64,000 nt of DNA from Rhyzopertha dominica (GCA_025024175.1 QCXZ01000138.1:43433092-43497091), one strand, 5' to 3'; shown: positions 10,934 to 24,013, counted from the stretch's first letter. The notes: generated from the letters alone by a model not told the origin. Program-made: numbers and translations.

Positions 10934-13777
10934 CAATTTAAAACATTTGAATTCGACATAATAAAGGTGAGTACGGGGGATCGTGTATTGCTTGCATGCG
11001 TTGTGTATAGGAGTCCTTCTCAGGGTATTTCAAATCAATTTTTATTAGAAATTGAACGACTGTATACTCGTTTGCTTTTGGAGGACGGAATTATTGTCAT
11101 CCTGGGTGATTTTAATGTAGATCTGCTAAATTTGGGTTCAACCATAACTCAACAATACCTTGAACTTTTAGAATGTTATAATTTACACCAATTAGTACAA
11201 CAACCTACTAGAATTGCGGCAGCATCAGCGACTCTCATTGATCACATTGTTTTGTCTGATAGTTCCATAGTAAAAAGTGTTAATGTCAATTATAATTATA
11301 ATTTTTTGGACCATGCGATTGTGGAAGTTGAGTTGACATTCAAGAAGTATACTAAACAGTCGAAGATTGTCACTTTCCGTAATTTTAAAGTTTTCAATCA
11401 TGATGATTTTTTACACGATCTGGCTCAGGTGGAGTGGGGCTGCTTGTATGATATGCAAAACGTTGATGAAAAAATTGAATTTTTCAATAATACTTTAATA
11501 GATCTGTTTAACATTCATGCTCCTCTTACATGCTCCAGAGTTACAAAGAAAAGGGCACCTTGGCTCACAGAAAATCTGTTGATCATGATGAAATTGAGAG
11601 ATCGCGCTTTACAAAGATCTAAAAGACTACGTACAGAGGGTAGTTGGGAATATTATAAAACCTTGCGAAATATGGTTAATTCTGCCATTATACGAGAAAA
11701 AAAAGCATACCTAACGCACGAACTCTCATGCTCAGCGAACATATACGGTGGGTTGCGTAAACTGGGTGTCACATTTAGGTCCAAAAATGTCATACCGGAT
11801 GGTTTCTGTACAGCAGATGAATTAAATCATTTTTATCTTAATAACCCTTTGAAGGATTTCAGACCCTCGAGTGAACTTATTGACAGCTATTCTAACACTA
11901 GAGTATCGGGTGTCTGTGATTCCCTACAGTTTATGCTTGTTACTGAAAATCAAATAAAAGATACCATTCTAAAACTTAAAAGTAATGCTGGTGGTCACGA
12001 TCAAATAACTCTAACCATGCTTAAATATTCTCTTTCAGTAACTCTTCCCATCATTACGCACATTGTAAATACTTGTCTTGGCAACAACGTATTTCCTAAC
12101 TCCTGGAAAATCTCAGTTGTTGTGCCATTAGCCAAATTGTGTAATCCTAAAGAGCTCAAAGATATTAGGCCTATCAGTTTATTGCCAGTTCTTTCAAAGG
12201 TTTGTGAAAAAGTTATTGCGGAACAACTGAATATTTATCTTGACAAATATACTATTTTGCCTACCAATCAGTCTGGATTCAAAAAAAAATACAGCTGTGC
12301 TACGGCTTTATTAGGTGTAACGGATGACATATTTAGTGCTTTGGATAGTAATAAACTGCTGATTTTGATATTATTGGATTTCTCAAAGGCATTCGATACA
12401 GTTAATTATGACCTTCTTTTTGCTATTCTTAAACATATTGGTATAGGGATTTCAGCTTTAAAATTATTTAAAAATTATTTTTCAAACAGAACTCAATTTG
12501 TGGCACTTCATGGAGATTATTCTACCCATGGATATTTAACTTGTGGTGTCCCTCAGGGTTCTATATTGGGTCCGATTCTGTTCACCATATACACGTCTGT
12601 AATTATTAAGAACATTCAGTTTTGCAAATCGCACTTCTATGCAGATGACAGTCAACTATATCATTCATTCTTGGAGGCCGACCTTGCGACCGCAGTTGAT
12701 CAAATAAATTCTGACTTACAATCCTTCTCTAGTGCTTCAAGGGATTATGCATTGATCGTAAACCCACAAAAAACCAAAATGATGCTATTCAGCAAAATGT
12801 TTAATCCTGTTTTAAGAGACAAAATAAAGAGTCTGATTGATATTCGTGTTGATGATGACAAGCTTGAATTCGTTGACTCCGCCAAAAGTCTTGGACTAAT
12901 AATTGACTATAAATTACGTTTTGCTGAGCATGTAAGTAGGAGTATCCAGAAAGCATTCGCATCTCTAAAAACCATATATAGTATTAGAAAAATTCTCAAT
13001 TACAAATGCAAGATCATTATGTGTGATTCGCTGGTGCTGTCGCATTTTAATTACGCGGATTGTATCTATGGACCCTGCTTAGACTTCATTACTAGACGAA
13101 AAGTGCAGCTCGTTCAGAATTACTGTATGAGGCTTATATTTGGCATTAAAAAACGGCAGCGCATTACTTGCAAGCTAAAAGTAATCCCTTGGTTAAGCAT
13201 GGAAGGCAGACGTCACCTTCATGCAGCCTGTACATTCCATAAAATTATATATAATAAATGCCCGCCATACCTTTTGAACAAAGTTAGATTTAGGACTGAC
13301 GTTCATAACATTAATATACGACGCAAAGATATTATTACTGTGCCAGTTCATGCACACAATTTCTTTACCCGTAGTTACTCATATTATATTTGTAAAGTAT
13401 ATAATTCAATTCCTTCAGAGTTTAAACAGATGACACCTGCAAAATTTTAAAATAAATTTTGTCGTTACTTGTCAGAAGCTTAGATATTAAGCGGGCTTGC
13501 TATTCCTATTATTATCCCTTGCGCTTTATAGTAATTTGGTTTTGACTTTGCATATTTCATTATTCAGCATATCTAATTTTATTTTATTATTAATTTATAT
13601 TTACTTTTTTTTACGGTTAAGTGGAAGACCAGGGGCAGTGCTGCCTTTCTCGAGGCACCACATGCCACTGAACTTCGCCGTTTCGGCCCGCTACGGCGCT
13701 ATAGTCTTGCTCTTATTTCTAATATATTATATGTATGATATGTAGTAAGGCTGAATAAAGACATTATTATTATTATT
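10934..13777 (+). mobile_element. Non-LTR retrotransposon (jockey/CR1-like LINE), 5'-truncated
   Basis: The element consists of a single long coding frame, a short 3' untranslated region with AATAAA, and a terminal (TTA)n tract at 13763-13777. The left boundary is uncertain because the endonuclease domain begins in mid-domain. The unbroken frame suggests this is the youngest retroelement in the window. Confidence 0.9.
10967..13450 (+). CDS. LINE ORF2: endonuclease (partial) and reverse transcriptase
   Basis: 827 codons without a stop. Residues 1-110 are the C-terminal half of an apurinic-type endonuclease: VVYRSPSQG, the GDFNVDLL catalytic motif, then LIDHIVLSD and LDHAIVEV with the active-site SDH-like region. 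Residues ~330-600 are the reverse transcriptase: RPISLLPVLSK, LDFSKAFDTVNYDLL (first catalytic Asp), GVPQGSILGPILF and FYADDSQLY (YADD). The tail from ~600 is the usual thumb/C-terminal region. The protein would nick the target and copy its own RNA. The frame is open upstream and its first codon in this span is GTG, so the true start is lost by 5' truncation. The (TTA)n tail and motifs fit the jockey/CR1 group, but I cannot fix the clade. Confidence 0.92.
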   Translation: MSTGDRVLLACVVYRSPSQGISNQFLLEIERLYTRLLLEDGIIVILGDFNVDLLNLGSTITQQYLELLECYNLHQLVQQPTRIAAASATLIDHIVLSDSSIVKSVNVNYNYNFLDHAIVEVELTFKKYTKQSKIVTFRNFKVFNHDDFLHDLAQVEWGCLYDMQNVDEKIEFFNNTLIDLFNIHAPLTCSRVTKKRAPWLTENLLIMMKLRDRALQRSKRLRTEGSWEYYKTLRNMVNSAIIREKKAYLTHELSCSANIYGGLRKLGVTFRSKNVIPDGFCTADELNHFYLNNPLKDFRPSSELIDSYSNTRVSGVCDSLQFMLVTENQIKDTILKLKSNAGGHDQITLTMLKYSLSVTLPIITHIVNTCLGNNVFPNSWKISVVVPLAKLCNPKELKDIRPISLLPVLSKVCEKVIAEQLNIYLDKYTILPTNQSGFKKKYSCATALLGVTDDIFSALDSNKLLILILLDFSKAFDTVNYDLLFAILKHIGIGISALKLFKNYFSNRTQFVALHGDYSTHGYLTCGVPQGSILGPILFTIYTSVIIKNIQFCKSHFYADDSQLYHSFLEADLATAVDQINSDLQSFSSASRDYALIVNPQKTKMMLFSKMFNPVLRDKIKSLIDIRVDDDKLEFVDSAKSLGLIIDYKLRFAEHVSRSIQKAFASLKTIYSIRKILNYKCKIIMCDSLVLSHFNYADCIYGPCLDFITRRKVQLVQNYCMRLIFGIKKRQRITCKLKVIPWLSMEGRRHLHAACTFHKIIYNKCPPYLLNKVRFRTDVHNINIRRKDIITVPVHAHNFFTRSYSYYICKVYNSIPSEFKQMTPAKF

Positions 13778-16689
13778 AATATCCTAACAATGTTGCAAAC
13801 AAATCACGGAAAAGACGGGAAAACTGTGTACACAGCACACAGTAAATAACAATTAATTAGCCCAAACAACCCTATTAGTGTATCATGTTTGCAATTCTCC
13901 ACGCTTTATTAATATTTAAACGCAAATGAATCATTAACAGTATGTTGGCGGCAAGTAACGAATTACTAATGAATATTGATTAAAATTAACACGAGAATAC
14001 ATGAACTGGCACACACTGTTTAATTCATTACATTGATTTATCCTGCTCGTTCAGCTCAACACTTTTCTCATTCAAAAAATAATCGACGATGTAAATGAAT
14101 CTCATCCTTGTCGATATTATACTGATAATAATATATTAAGAAGTTTTTTTTGGTACGACAACAAATAGACTGACGCGCTAGTGCTTTCTCTGGAATTTTT
14201 GGAACTTCAGTAAAGCTCCAGAAGTTTAGAGGCAAGAACCCAAGTAATTTTGCGTTCACCCACGCATTCCAAGCGGATCCCCTAAAGAATGCCTCCAGCC
14301 TGTTGATCGCTGCTTACATAAAGTTTCCAGTCAATTTGTTAAAACATTCCTGGNCCACATAAATCACAAGTCATAATAGCAAGTCGCTCGCTGCGAATTT
14401 CCANAGCGAGAACATTAAAACNATCAATCTTCCGAAAAATAATATATTCACACAAAAACATGAGTTCTGCCGCACCGACATTGGTGGCACATGTTCCTGA
14501 CCCCTCGCCTCATGAAGACGTATGTTCCTTATTAATATCCAACAGTGACGTATGTTCGCGTTCGCGATGTATATTGGTTCCACAAATCTGCAAGTGAGCA
14601 GATTTTTTGGATTATGGTACAAATCCTTCTGCTATTATTAATATCTTGGAAGGCTACATCGTCATCTAGGGCAATCATAGCTTTTGTCACTAAACGTTCT
14701 GTTCAAAGTAAAATACGCAAGTGTATAATAATCATTTGATGTACAACTGTCTATTAGCTTTTACTTTTTGCCTTTAACATGTTTTGTTAACTTTTTTCCA
14801 CATATAGAAATCCTACAAGCAATTTCGAAATTAACAGCTGAAATATATCCATATAAAAATACAGAGCTTGTTTTAGGGAAAACAAATGTATCGAAATAAC
14901 TAGCAAAGCATGCTTTATAATTGGAGAATTTATCGTCCTCAACTTGTGAAATATTGTTTGGATATGTGTGATTAATGGTATTTGAAACAAGCGAATAGAT
15001 ATAAATGTTTTTTTTCATTACTTAATATAAAGAGAGAGAAAATCTTGTCAGTAAGTTATGTCGAATATGTGACAGTTATTTCCTTGGTAATTTTATGATT
15101 GACACTTTGTCAGAAAGCTAACCGACGGAATTGCAGAAAGAAACAAAGTTGAATAAAATAGGAGTAATACTTTGATAATTATTCGCTCTCATTACTACTA
15201 CTACTACTACTTAGTACTGTTTCAAAAAATATTCAAATATTATAACTGCGTCAAACAGGCTAATGGTTCGGTAAGGCGAGCAAAGCAGCCGCCATCTTTG
15301 ACCCAAAATTACAGTTCGAAGAATGTGAATGTATGCGGCGTATATCTCTTACCATTTAAAAGAAACTGATTGTTTAAATAAAGTCTTGCCCTATGCAAGA
15401 TTGATTATATGTGGCTGTTTCAAAATATTAAATAGTATTAAACTACATTTTATTTATTTTACTTCAGGTCGTTCCACTTTTATAGTGAGGATGATCAAAA
15501 TTATTCTAATAGCATAATAACGCATACACTTGTCGGATTTCCATAAGTGAAACATATTTGAACCATTAGGTTGTGGGTTAGAATCCCGCCCAGGGTATGC
15601 CAGGGTGTTATGAGTGCGTTCTTTTCACGCTTTAGTATATACAGTAATGGGTTCGCTAACTGTTCTAAAATATGCAGGGCCTTTTAAAAACTAAGCTAAA
15701 ACATATGCATACTTACATTTATATATAAAACTCACCTATTTGTATGGTTTAAACACAGGCTTTCAGTTAATGATCCATGCATCCATGCGTTTATGGAAAT
15801 TATTGATACAATCAATTTACCGCTTCCCAGGAAAGTAGACACAACTATTGCTTTAAAAGATACTTGTTATTCGTCGATTGTCGAATTATTTAGATATATC
15901 AGTAATTATGAAACAGCAAAACAGCACCATTCAGAAACTGATGAATGTTTATCTCAAAGATAAAATATTCAACTACAACATCCTAGAGCATACCTTAAAC
16001 AATTAAAATTAAAATTTTGTCCTAAAATAAGTGCCAATTACGAGGTCTATTTTTCACACCTTTCTACATTTCAGTAATTGCACATACAAGGCAGTTTACA
16101 TGAAAATGATGTCGACTACCAGATTTCTAATAAGACAACTTTCAAACATAGTGGTACTGTTTTGTAACACATGTATGTGCTTCTCTCTACCTTCGATGAA
16201 TGTTTTGCTCTCTCCAGCGACTGTTGTGGGTTGAATATGGTGGCTGCGAATTCTTGCGTTTATAGAGCCATAGGCCATAGCATTAGAAAGTACCAAAATA
16301 ATCAGACCTAACTAATTTGTAGATTGCTAACTTCGAACAGATTACGCTTCCCAAAGACATATAAGCGAAATGGCATTGAGTGTATTTATGTTTTACATGG
16401 GTATAGTGCCCTTAAGTAGAGCATCAGGCGTAAAGTGCAGATATTGTTGTAATGTTACTTCTGCAAGAATAGTTTTCACGACGTCTATTAAATCAACTTT
16501 ATTTAACAAATTGACAAAGCGCTTTTAATACATAAGAAATACATAAGAATTTATAAAATTGACATTAAATTCGAAATAAGCAATCTTGACTTCAAACGAA
16601 AAAGTTGCCTGCATGCCAAAAGCACAAACATGAATTCAAATCAAATTAATCAAATAAAGAATTTAGAAATAGGACAACTAAAATTACTA
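13778..16689. other. No gene seen; one SINE-like fragment
   Basis: AT-rich, with four ambiguous bases at 14350-14430. About 15565-15615 contains GTGGGTTAGAATCCCGCCC, a B-box-like word typical of tRNA-derived SINEs, but no matching A box. A (TAC)n microsatellite lies at 15190-15212. Short frames here carry no motifs. Confidence 0.35.
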
Positions 16690-17800
16690 AAATCATTCAA
16701 AGTTGTAAAATTTTGTATATTTCAAGAATTTTCTAGAAAATTTAATTTTGACGATTTGTTACCAACATAAAAAATTTAAATTATGTGCTTAAATGACAAT
16801 AAATGATTTGCTAACGAAGAATTCGTATTAACTATATCAGTATTTTTATATTGTTTTAAATGGTCACTGCCTCTAATTGAAAAAGATCTACCCGTTTGAC
16901 CAATATAAATAGAATTACAATCGTATAAACTCCTGAATGATACAAATCTGGAATTTTCTCTTATTACGAATTAAACAGGAATACACACTGCCTACCGCAG
17001 AAAATCCAACACTTATTCCATGAGAGGAAAACAATTTAGATAAACTAAATGAGACTGAACCAACAAACCTAAGAGGGTACCAAATTTGGCTTCTTCATAA
17101 CAAATGGTGTTAAAAGAAACTTAAATTTTGTTAAATATTTAAAGTATAATTTTTGCACTACATGATTTGGAAAGTTATTATTAAAAGCAATTTGAAGAAT
17201 TACACCCAGTTCCTTTTCAAAACCGTTTAAAGAAAGAGATAACTTAAAAAGACTCTTAAAAAGACAATGAATTACGGACATTTTGTGTGTATAAGGGTGA
17301 AAAGAAAAGTAATTAGTAATGTTATCGGTGCATGTGGGTTTTCTAAAAATTTCAGAAGATAGGTAAGAAGAAGACTGATTTCGTATAATTAATAAATCTA
17401 AAAATGGAATGTGATTATTAATTTCTATTTCGTAACTTAAATTTATAGAATCCTGAAGAGAATTAATAAATCTAAGAAAATTATTTAAGTCATTGTGATT
17501 TCCTGTAAAAAAGGCACAAAACAGCATCTACATAACGATACCAAAATTTGATGTGTGAAGAAAAAGAAATGTTTTTGAAAATATCTCTTAGCCCACTTTT
17601 AGCAGAACTTTTTATGAATAATTTAGAAAAAGAGCGGGAGAAGCAAATACATACGTTCATTAAAAATAGTATGCGAAGAAAGAATAAATATTTACTGTTT
17701 GGACGAAACATTGCTGAATGAGGAAGATACAGTAAGCAAAATGTTGTAAGACAAAAATAGCAAAAGCTCTCGTCAAGCTTTTGTAGAAGTGTTGTCAACA
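16690..17800 (-). mobile_element. Penelope-like retroelement, second family
   Basis: On the minus strand, about 17800-17069 carries the RT end: RYVDAVLCLFY in one frame, then IEINNHIPFLDLLIIR and IFRKPTCTDNITNYF. Downstream (about 17000-16820) is a GIY-YIG nuclease with NSIYIGQTGRSFSIR. A frame change sits near 17500-17530. The motif wording differs from the 7.6-10-kb element, so this is a distinct lineage. It is related to the more decayed fragment at 47664-48054. Confidence 0.85.
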
Positions 17801-17867
17801 GGAATTAAATGTTAAAGGAAGACGATGTCGCCATATTGGTCCTTCCATCGGATTTGTGGGTCGAAGT

Positions 17868-18260
17868 TTAATAATTTTCGAATTGAAGAGCACGGCGGAC
17901 TTTCATTAATATATGAATGCCCAAGTTTTTGGGAAATACTTTGAATGAATAACGATAACCATCTTGCCTTGCAATTCCGTCATCCTTCGGCAAACAGAGC
18001 GTATACCTTGAAATTCTTGGCGGAAATGTGAAATTATTCAGTGGTTGCTTAAAAACAATCATTGCTCCTCAAGAAGACATGTTGAAAAGAGAGCCCATAT
18101 GTAATAAATAATCAGCGCAAAAACAGATTCACAAGTTACATGGTTGATGTAATGGCGGCAGATATGGTCATTTGGAATTACGTATGTCGTCTTATCGTTG
18201 TAAACTAAACATGATATAGTTGATCTGGACTCAAGTACATAAATTGATACGTGGCACATA
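17868..18260 (-). repeat. Unrecognised coding-like repeat, copy 1
   Basis: Two adjoining minus-strand frames (18259-18059 and 18062-17868) give a protein-like stretch containing ALFSTCLLEEQ and FKQPLNNFTFPPRI. The plus strand at 48205-48545 encodes a diverged version with the same words in the same order. It lies next to Penelope-like remains in both places but in the opposite relative orientation. I do not recognise the protein. It may be a transposon gene or a duplicated host exon. Confidence 0.55.
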
Positions 18261-20849
18261 AACTCACATCTTTCAAAATGCGAAACGTCAAAATATATTT
18301 TTTGTAATCTGGCGAACTGGTTACTCCATCAGAAAGCGAAAAAGCATATCATTAAACAAGAAGAAAAAATGTGGCAGCAGGAGAACATTGTTGATGGAAC
18401 CACTGACTATCTATATCCAATTAAGTAGGCGTAATACAGAATTTTCAGTTAATAGTCATAACTATTGTGACGCACATCTGTAGTAAATACAGATAAATAA
18501 TGAAATTCAAAACATTTTCGTTCCAAACGGGTCTTTATTTATTATACATATAAAGAAACGTTTTTTAATAACTTTGATTAAAAGTATTGTTTTTACACAG
18601 TAATATCCAAAACCTTATTTTAATTATATACGTATAGCTGCTTTTTCTTTTTCATCTTTAAAAATATTAACGTTATGTTGAGTCACTTTTTCTGTTCAGA
18701 TAAATGTTTAAATTCAAATATAAAAGTTATAAACATTTCTATGTAACTGCAAACCCCAGATGCTCGCCTCTAGAGTACAGTTTCAAGGATTAGGGTGGCG
18801 GTTTTGTAATAAAAGTGAATAGGTAATTATCTACATTTTGTCACAGCACGGGCAGTGCGGCAAATGATCGTAAGAACAATGATTTATTACCGATTCTGCT
18901 CTGAAACGCAACACAGATCCTTGTAATAATAGGTTGCACAGGCACAATTTCTCTGCTCTTGAACCTTTTTACTTCATTCTGTATACCGAGAAATGAATCT
19001 ACCCTACCAATCAAATCAGCTTAAAACTGATCAAAACAAGACACTCCTTCACATTTTGACATTGACGTTTCCTCTCGTCTTTACGTTCCTTCTGTTTGGC
19101 CCACCTTAATTAAAAAATGCCGCCCACAACCACCGGGAATTATACATGTTTTACATAAAAAAGTAATTTATATTTAAATTAGCTTCCTTGCAGGGGATGA
19201 AAGAAAAAATCTTGCACGGCCTCGCCGAAATTGTCTTGCCGAGTTAATACAATATGCCGCTGAAATTAAAAAACAGCTCGTCGTTTGTTTATCCGTGCAT
19301 CACCGCGACGAGTTGGCCATAAAGCGGGAAGTAGAATGTCTAATTCTGCCATAAAGTGTGCGCAAAGTTATTCAGCTAGGCACCGAAAATTTTACGGGTC
19401 ACTGGCAAATTTTTGGGCGACCGAATAATAAAATGTGTCCTGATCGTTTGTCCGACTATTAGCAGCTACGCTAAATTTTTAATTAATTAAATGGGCAATT
19501 AAATAGGAACAGCAAACAGACCATTGCAGCGGCGTGATCCGCCAACAAATAATCCATGAGCATTTCCACCGACTACAATATCAACTGAAAATGAATCGCC
19601 AGTATTTACCATTTCAGTTAAAGCAAATACGGGGAAAACATGCATCGCAAAAATTTGTAACGGCGGAGCGAGCAGAAAATGCAGTGCTGGCAAATTAAGC
19701 CTAGCAAAAACAAATGGTTTGAATGATACCCTTGGCTATTTATTCTTTCTCATTGTTTACGTTTCATCCACGAAAACATATGAGACAAATACGAACAATA
19801 ATTAATGAGTCCCTCCCTAGTAAATGTTGTCTTGTCGTCCGCTTTGACAAATTTTTGGGAATCTAATGAATTAAGGTATTGAAATATAGTATTTTTCCAA
19901 GTACGTCAAATCTAGCAAACTTGTTAATTTTCTAAATTTAAGTTTTAATTTGGATAACACTTATATTAGATTGCCCAGAAAGGGTTAGGCAATATACCAA
20001 AGTTATTTATTTACTGTTTGCCAGATTTTACTTTTGTTCTAAAAAGGTAAGAAATTGCAGCCTATTTGCTCATACATTACACTTCCAAGTGCCATTAGCT
20101 TTGCAATACTCATTCGTTTGAGGTTTACATAAAATGGCAAATCTTCGCGTTTTTTGTCTTGCTTCCTCAAAACGTTTTAATAAAGCGTGGTTAATATCTA
20201 GATCTTTGTTGTCTCAAAGAAGCGCCCTTCTTTATGCCTTTGTGGTAAAAGTGCGAAAGTTGTTTATCCTCCATATTAAAACTAATTTGGAAATACCCGT
20301 GTCTGGGTTACAAAATATCACGCACCTTAGCAATGCAAATGCTAAGATGATACAGTTTTAAAGATAGCTTCTGATTTAAAATCATTCTGTTTGCAATCAT
20401 TTCCCAAACTTTTCATGGTAACAGGTGTTTTAAATATTTATACGTATATTTGCCGATTAACAATAGTAGGCTCCTTGTTAAAATCTTCTCTCGTCCAAAT
20501 ACATCGGCAGATTGCAGTTTTAAAGTTATTCAAAAATTTTTTTTTGCTGTATTGTCAGAAAAATTAACACAATATATGCTGTATTAGCAGGAACAACATT
20601 ACCATCGTTGTAGAACTATGGTCCTGTCTTCGGCATAGCTGAATAAAATAGTGTTACTTAAAAAGTAAAAAAATAGCTGAAGATATTTGGCTAGAACCTT
20701 GCAATATAGTTTTTCACCCAAGCCTATGTTAAACACACTATCTGAATTTAGCTTTATTTTGTAGAATTCTTTAAGAACGGTGAAGTGGCAGTCACCTTAT
20801 TGTTATTATATCAATTGATATTCGCATTTTTGTGTAGTCCATGCGTTTT
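18261..20849. other. No gene seen; GC-richer block 19050-19450
   Basis: Mostly AT-rich. 19050-19450 is richer in CpG with no open frame, a composition like conserved non-coding DNA. The frame at 19499-19693 (minus) and that at 20134-20361 (plus) show no motif. Confidence 0.35.
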
Positions 20850-21850
20850 ATATGGTCGCATCTAAAATCCATGTAAACAAGTCCCAGTACCACTTTTTTG
20901 CCTTCATTCCTATTCTAAAACGGTTTATTTTTTCATCCATTAAGTTTATTGCCCTCATTGCATGGTTTTATATTCCAACCAGAAATGGAAGTTTCCGATG
21001 TAAGATTTTTTCAGCTCCATCATATATTGAAACGACATTTACAACATTTTTATCCAACCATCTCACAAGAATAATGCCAGTTTTACAACGTTGCCTCTCA
21101 ATACGTTGATTTTTGATATTATAGGGCGGTATTTGGGAATAAGGTTTCGCGTATAGTTCCGATGAGGTCACGATCATTCACATTCACCAAAAGGTGGGAG
21201 CATGTGAATAAATGATCGCAATAGGGTTTGTGTGGTAAATTTAACTTATCTGCGGATAACTCGTTAAGGAACTTATATTCGTCGCCTGGGTTGATCGTTT
21301 CATTATCTGCAAAATAAAGAGAACGCCAAATTGTAAGAAAGCTATCTCTTTGCGCAGCTCCCATATCGCATTCCGTATCCCAATAATATTTCTTCCAGGT
21401 AGCCAGTTATATCCAGATAAAATCAAAATGGCAATGAAGCATCTCATTTCCGCTTTGGATGTTTGTGGATTTGGGAGGCTTTTCTACAAAGCACATTTCG
21501 AAGTCTCACTGATGATGTAGCCGACCATTTCTTCATCAAACAATAGCTCAAGCATCTCCGCGGACGTCAACGTCTTGGACTTTTCGTAATTATGTTTAAG
21601 AAAATCTGGATGATAGTCGACTAAATCAAATGCATTGCAAAGAATCGTAAATAATCTTATCTACATTTGTACGTACGCTTCCCTATTCTTAAAGAGCATC
21701 CACTGCTTGTTGATCACTTTGCATATTTTCTTCTGCTTCTCCTGCGTCATATTTTTAAGTTTCAGCTTGTTTCCACGTTTCGCCTTCTTGTTTATTCCCA
21801 TAAATTTGAAGATCAACATTAGATTGTCAACTGCCGCTCCCTAATTTTCA
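20850..21850 (-). pseudogene. piggyBac transposase fossil
   Basis: Minus-strand pieces match the N-terminal and central parts of a piggyBac-type (DDE_Tnp_1_7) transposase. 21447-21241 has AILILSGYNWLPGRN, the conserved first block. 21364-21119 has DSFLTIWRSLYFADNE followed by GDEYKFLNEL, the second block. 21177-20968 has GIILVRWLDKNVVNVVS, the strand before the last catalytic region. The frame changes between pieces, and the central region with the first catalytic residues is missing or unreadable. The TTAA target duplication was not located. Confidence 0.8.
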
Positions 21851-22680
21851 TCTGTGGGGGCTCTACAGTCTAGTTATTCCACATAGATATTTTTAAAGTT
21901 AATGCTATCTTCGTAAATCATATTTAAAGCTTCCTCCACTGCTAAAAAAATAAATTGGTTGCCAATAGAAAGTAGCGTATATAGTAGTGCAATTTTGCCA
22001 CCGTTTTTACAACCCTGCAATGCTATTTACCTTTCATTTACAGGCACAGTTGGAACGGCACGCGACCCCTCATAAATCAAACCCTCTCTTTGTGATTTTG
22101 CAAATTTCCAGTGCCTGCTTTAAGCTGTTTTAAAATTTGTTTTTGGTTTGTGTAGTATACATTATTTTAAGTAGTTTTTAATCATTCGGTTAATAAGAGG
22201 TATTACATCGATCGTTTTTATTTACGTCTCAATATGAATTGTACGTAGTTTTAGATGAGTAGCAATATTGTTTTGCACAAGCAAAGTATATCTAGTTATA
22301 ATGAAATTTGTAATTTAACTAGACAACATGCATATCTGAGCATTTTTTAATATTCAAAGAAAAATCTCGCATTCCTAAATATTTTTATTTTAATTTTTAA
22401 CATTCTTGTAATATTTATATTCTGTGAATATGATAAATGCTGTGCTAGCCAAAAATTATAAACAACATATTTTAATATTCTTACAATCTTTTAACTATTG
22501 GAAACATGCGGTTAACGGTTAACATAACTAAATATGTAAATAAAAGGCAAGTATTTTAAAAGAAAATAATAAGAACATATATTTTTTTACCTAAAGCTCT
22601 AAATGCAAAAAATATGTATACATCTATTATATTTTTAGAAAAAAAGTCTAACAAGTTTACACCGACATAATTTAAATATA
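21851..22680. other. No gene seen
   Basis: AT-rich spacer between the two transposase fossils, with no motif seen. Confidence 0.35.
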
Positions 22681-24013
22681 TTAATTATTATCATCATTAC
22701 TACTGCCAAATTCTGAACCACTGCTAGCATTATCATTAACATGTATTATAAAATTTTGAAAATTTGGGGATATATAGCTATTTTCAATTTCAATAACATG
22801 CTTAATATAGCTTTTCGACAGTTCTTTCGTTATACTACTTACTTCTCTACGCACTAAATCTACAACTCCCGAACTTAAACGCGGAGATGTATTGTGTCTT
22901 CGTATTCCTTCTTTAAGCATACTCCACACTAATTCAATTGGGTTTAGGATGCAACAATACGGTGGGAAACGCATAACTATATGTCCATGTTCTTTCGCTA
23001 GTTCATGAACTCGATATTGTTTAGGTATGTTGAGATTTTTTATTATTGTCAACAGACCCTTTTTGGTAACTTTTCCATCCGGAATTGTAATTTTATTCTT
23101 TTTCATGTAATCAATTATTTCTATATTTTTGCAGCTGATGTTGGCGCCTTGTTCATTATTTTGAATAATAACTCGCGTTATCCATGTCTATAACAGATCC
23201 TGGTGGGAGCCCTGGCAGTAACTGCTGCTGAAACCAAGTTTCAGAAAATGCAGAGTCCATGCCGCAATGGTAGTCAGCACAACAATTTTGGATCTGTTTC
23301 GCTGACAGTAATAAGCCATTTTCCACCCATCCATCACTTCCTCCCGCATGAAGAATTATATTTCTTTTTCCTCTCGAAAGTGGTGCTTGCAGAACGTAGT
23401 TATTTGTCCCATCTGTCAGAACTTTTTTTATCAAGTCGTGGGTGTCGTACCACGTTTCATCCAAATATACGATATTACAATTTTCTTGGCGGTATCTTCT
23501 GATTTCGTTTATATAATCCCATCCCCTTCTTTTTAGTCGGGTTGAATCCATTACGGACAAACGTTGGTTTAATGTACTATAATTAAAAGCGATGCTCTTC
23601 AAGTATTTTCTGAACCACTCTTCGCAATAACTTATGTCATATCCTAATTCCAAAAGTTTTTAATTTCAGACTTGTCGTAGTGGGAACTTTATTTTCCTTA
23701 TACATTTGGTAAATCACTTTTTTAATTTTTATCCCAAGCTCTTTTGATATATTTGGAAATTTCTCAGAATTGCCTTTATTTTCAATAATGTCTCTCACAG
23801 TCGTATACACCAACCATTTCACTTGTCCCTTTTAACGAAGCACTGCACTCTTTTTTTTATCAAAAAATTGTATACATTTTTTATAAATTCTTTAGCATCT
23901 CGGGTAAGGTAACGACGATTCCTCTTGTTTTCTTCAATTTGCACTTCCATGTCAGCGTCAGCAACTTCATTCTGAGCGATGCTTGGAGCAGCTTTTTCCC
24001 AAGGACGGAACAT
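22681..24013 (-). pseudogene. DDE_3 (Tc1/mariner-superfamily) transposase, nearly full length
   Basis: The remains read from an ATG at 24013 (MFRPWEKAAPS) to a stop at 22681, in four frames. 24013-23819 is an acidic N-terminus. 23822-23637 is a helix-turn-helix-like part (FPNISKELGIKIKKVIYQMY). 23653-23156 holds the first catalytic Asp in NIVYLDETWYDTH and the second in SVIDMDNASYYS. 23106-22681 holds the Glu in PPYCCILNPIELVW and an acidic tail. All three catalytic positions are kept, but at least three frameshifts break the protein. It is a relative of the 8.5-kb transposase and clearly better preserved. Terminal repeats were not found. Confidence 0.87.
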
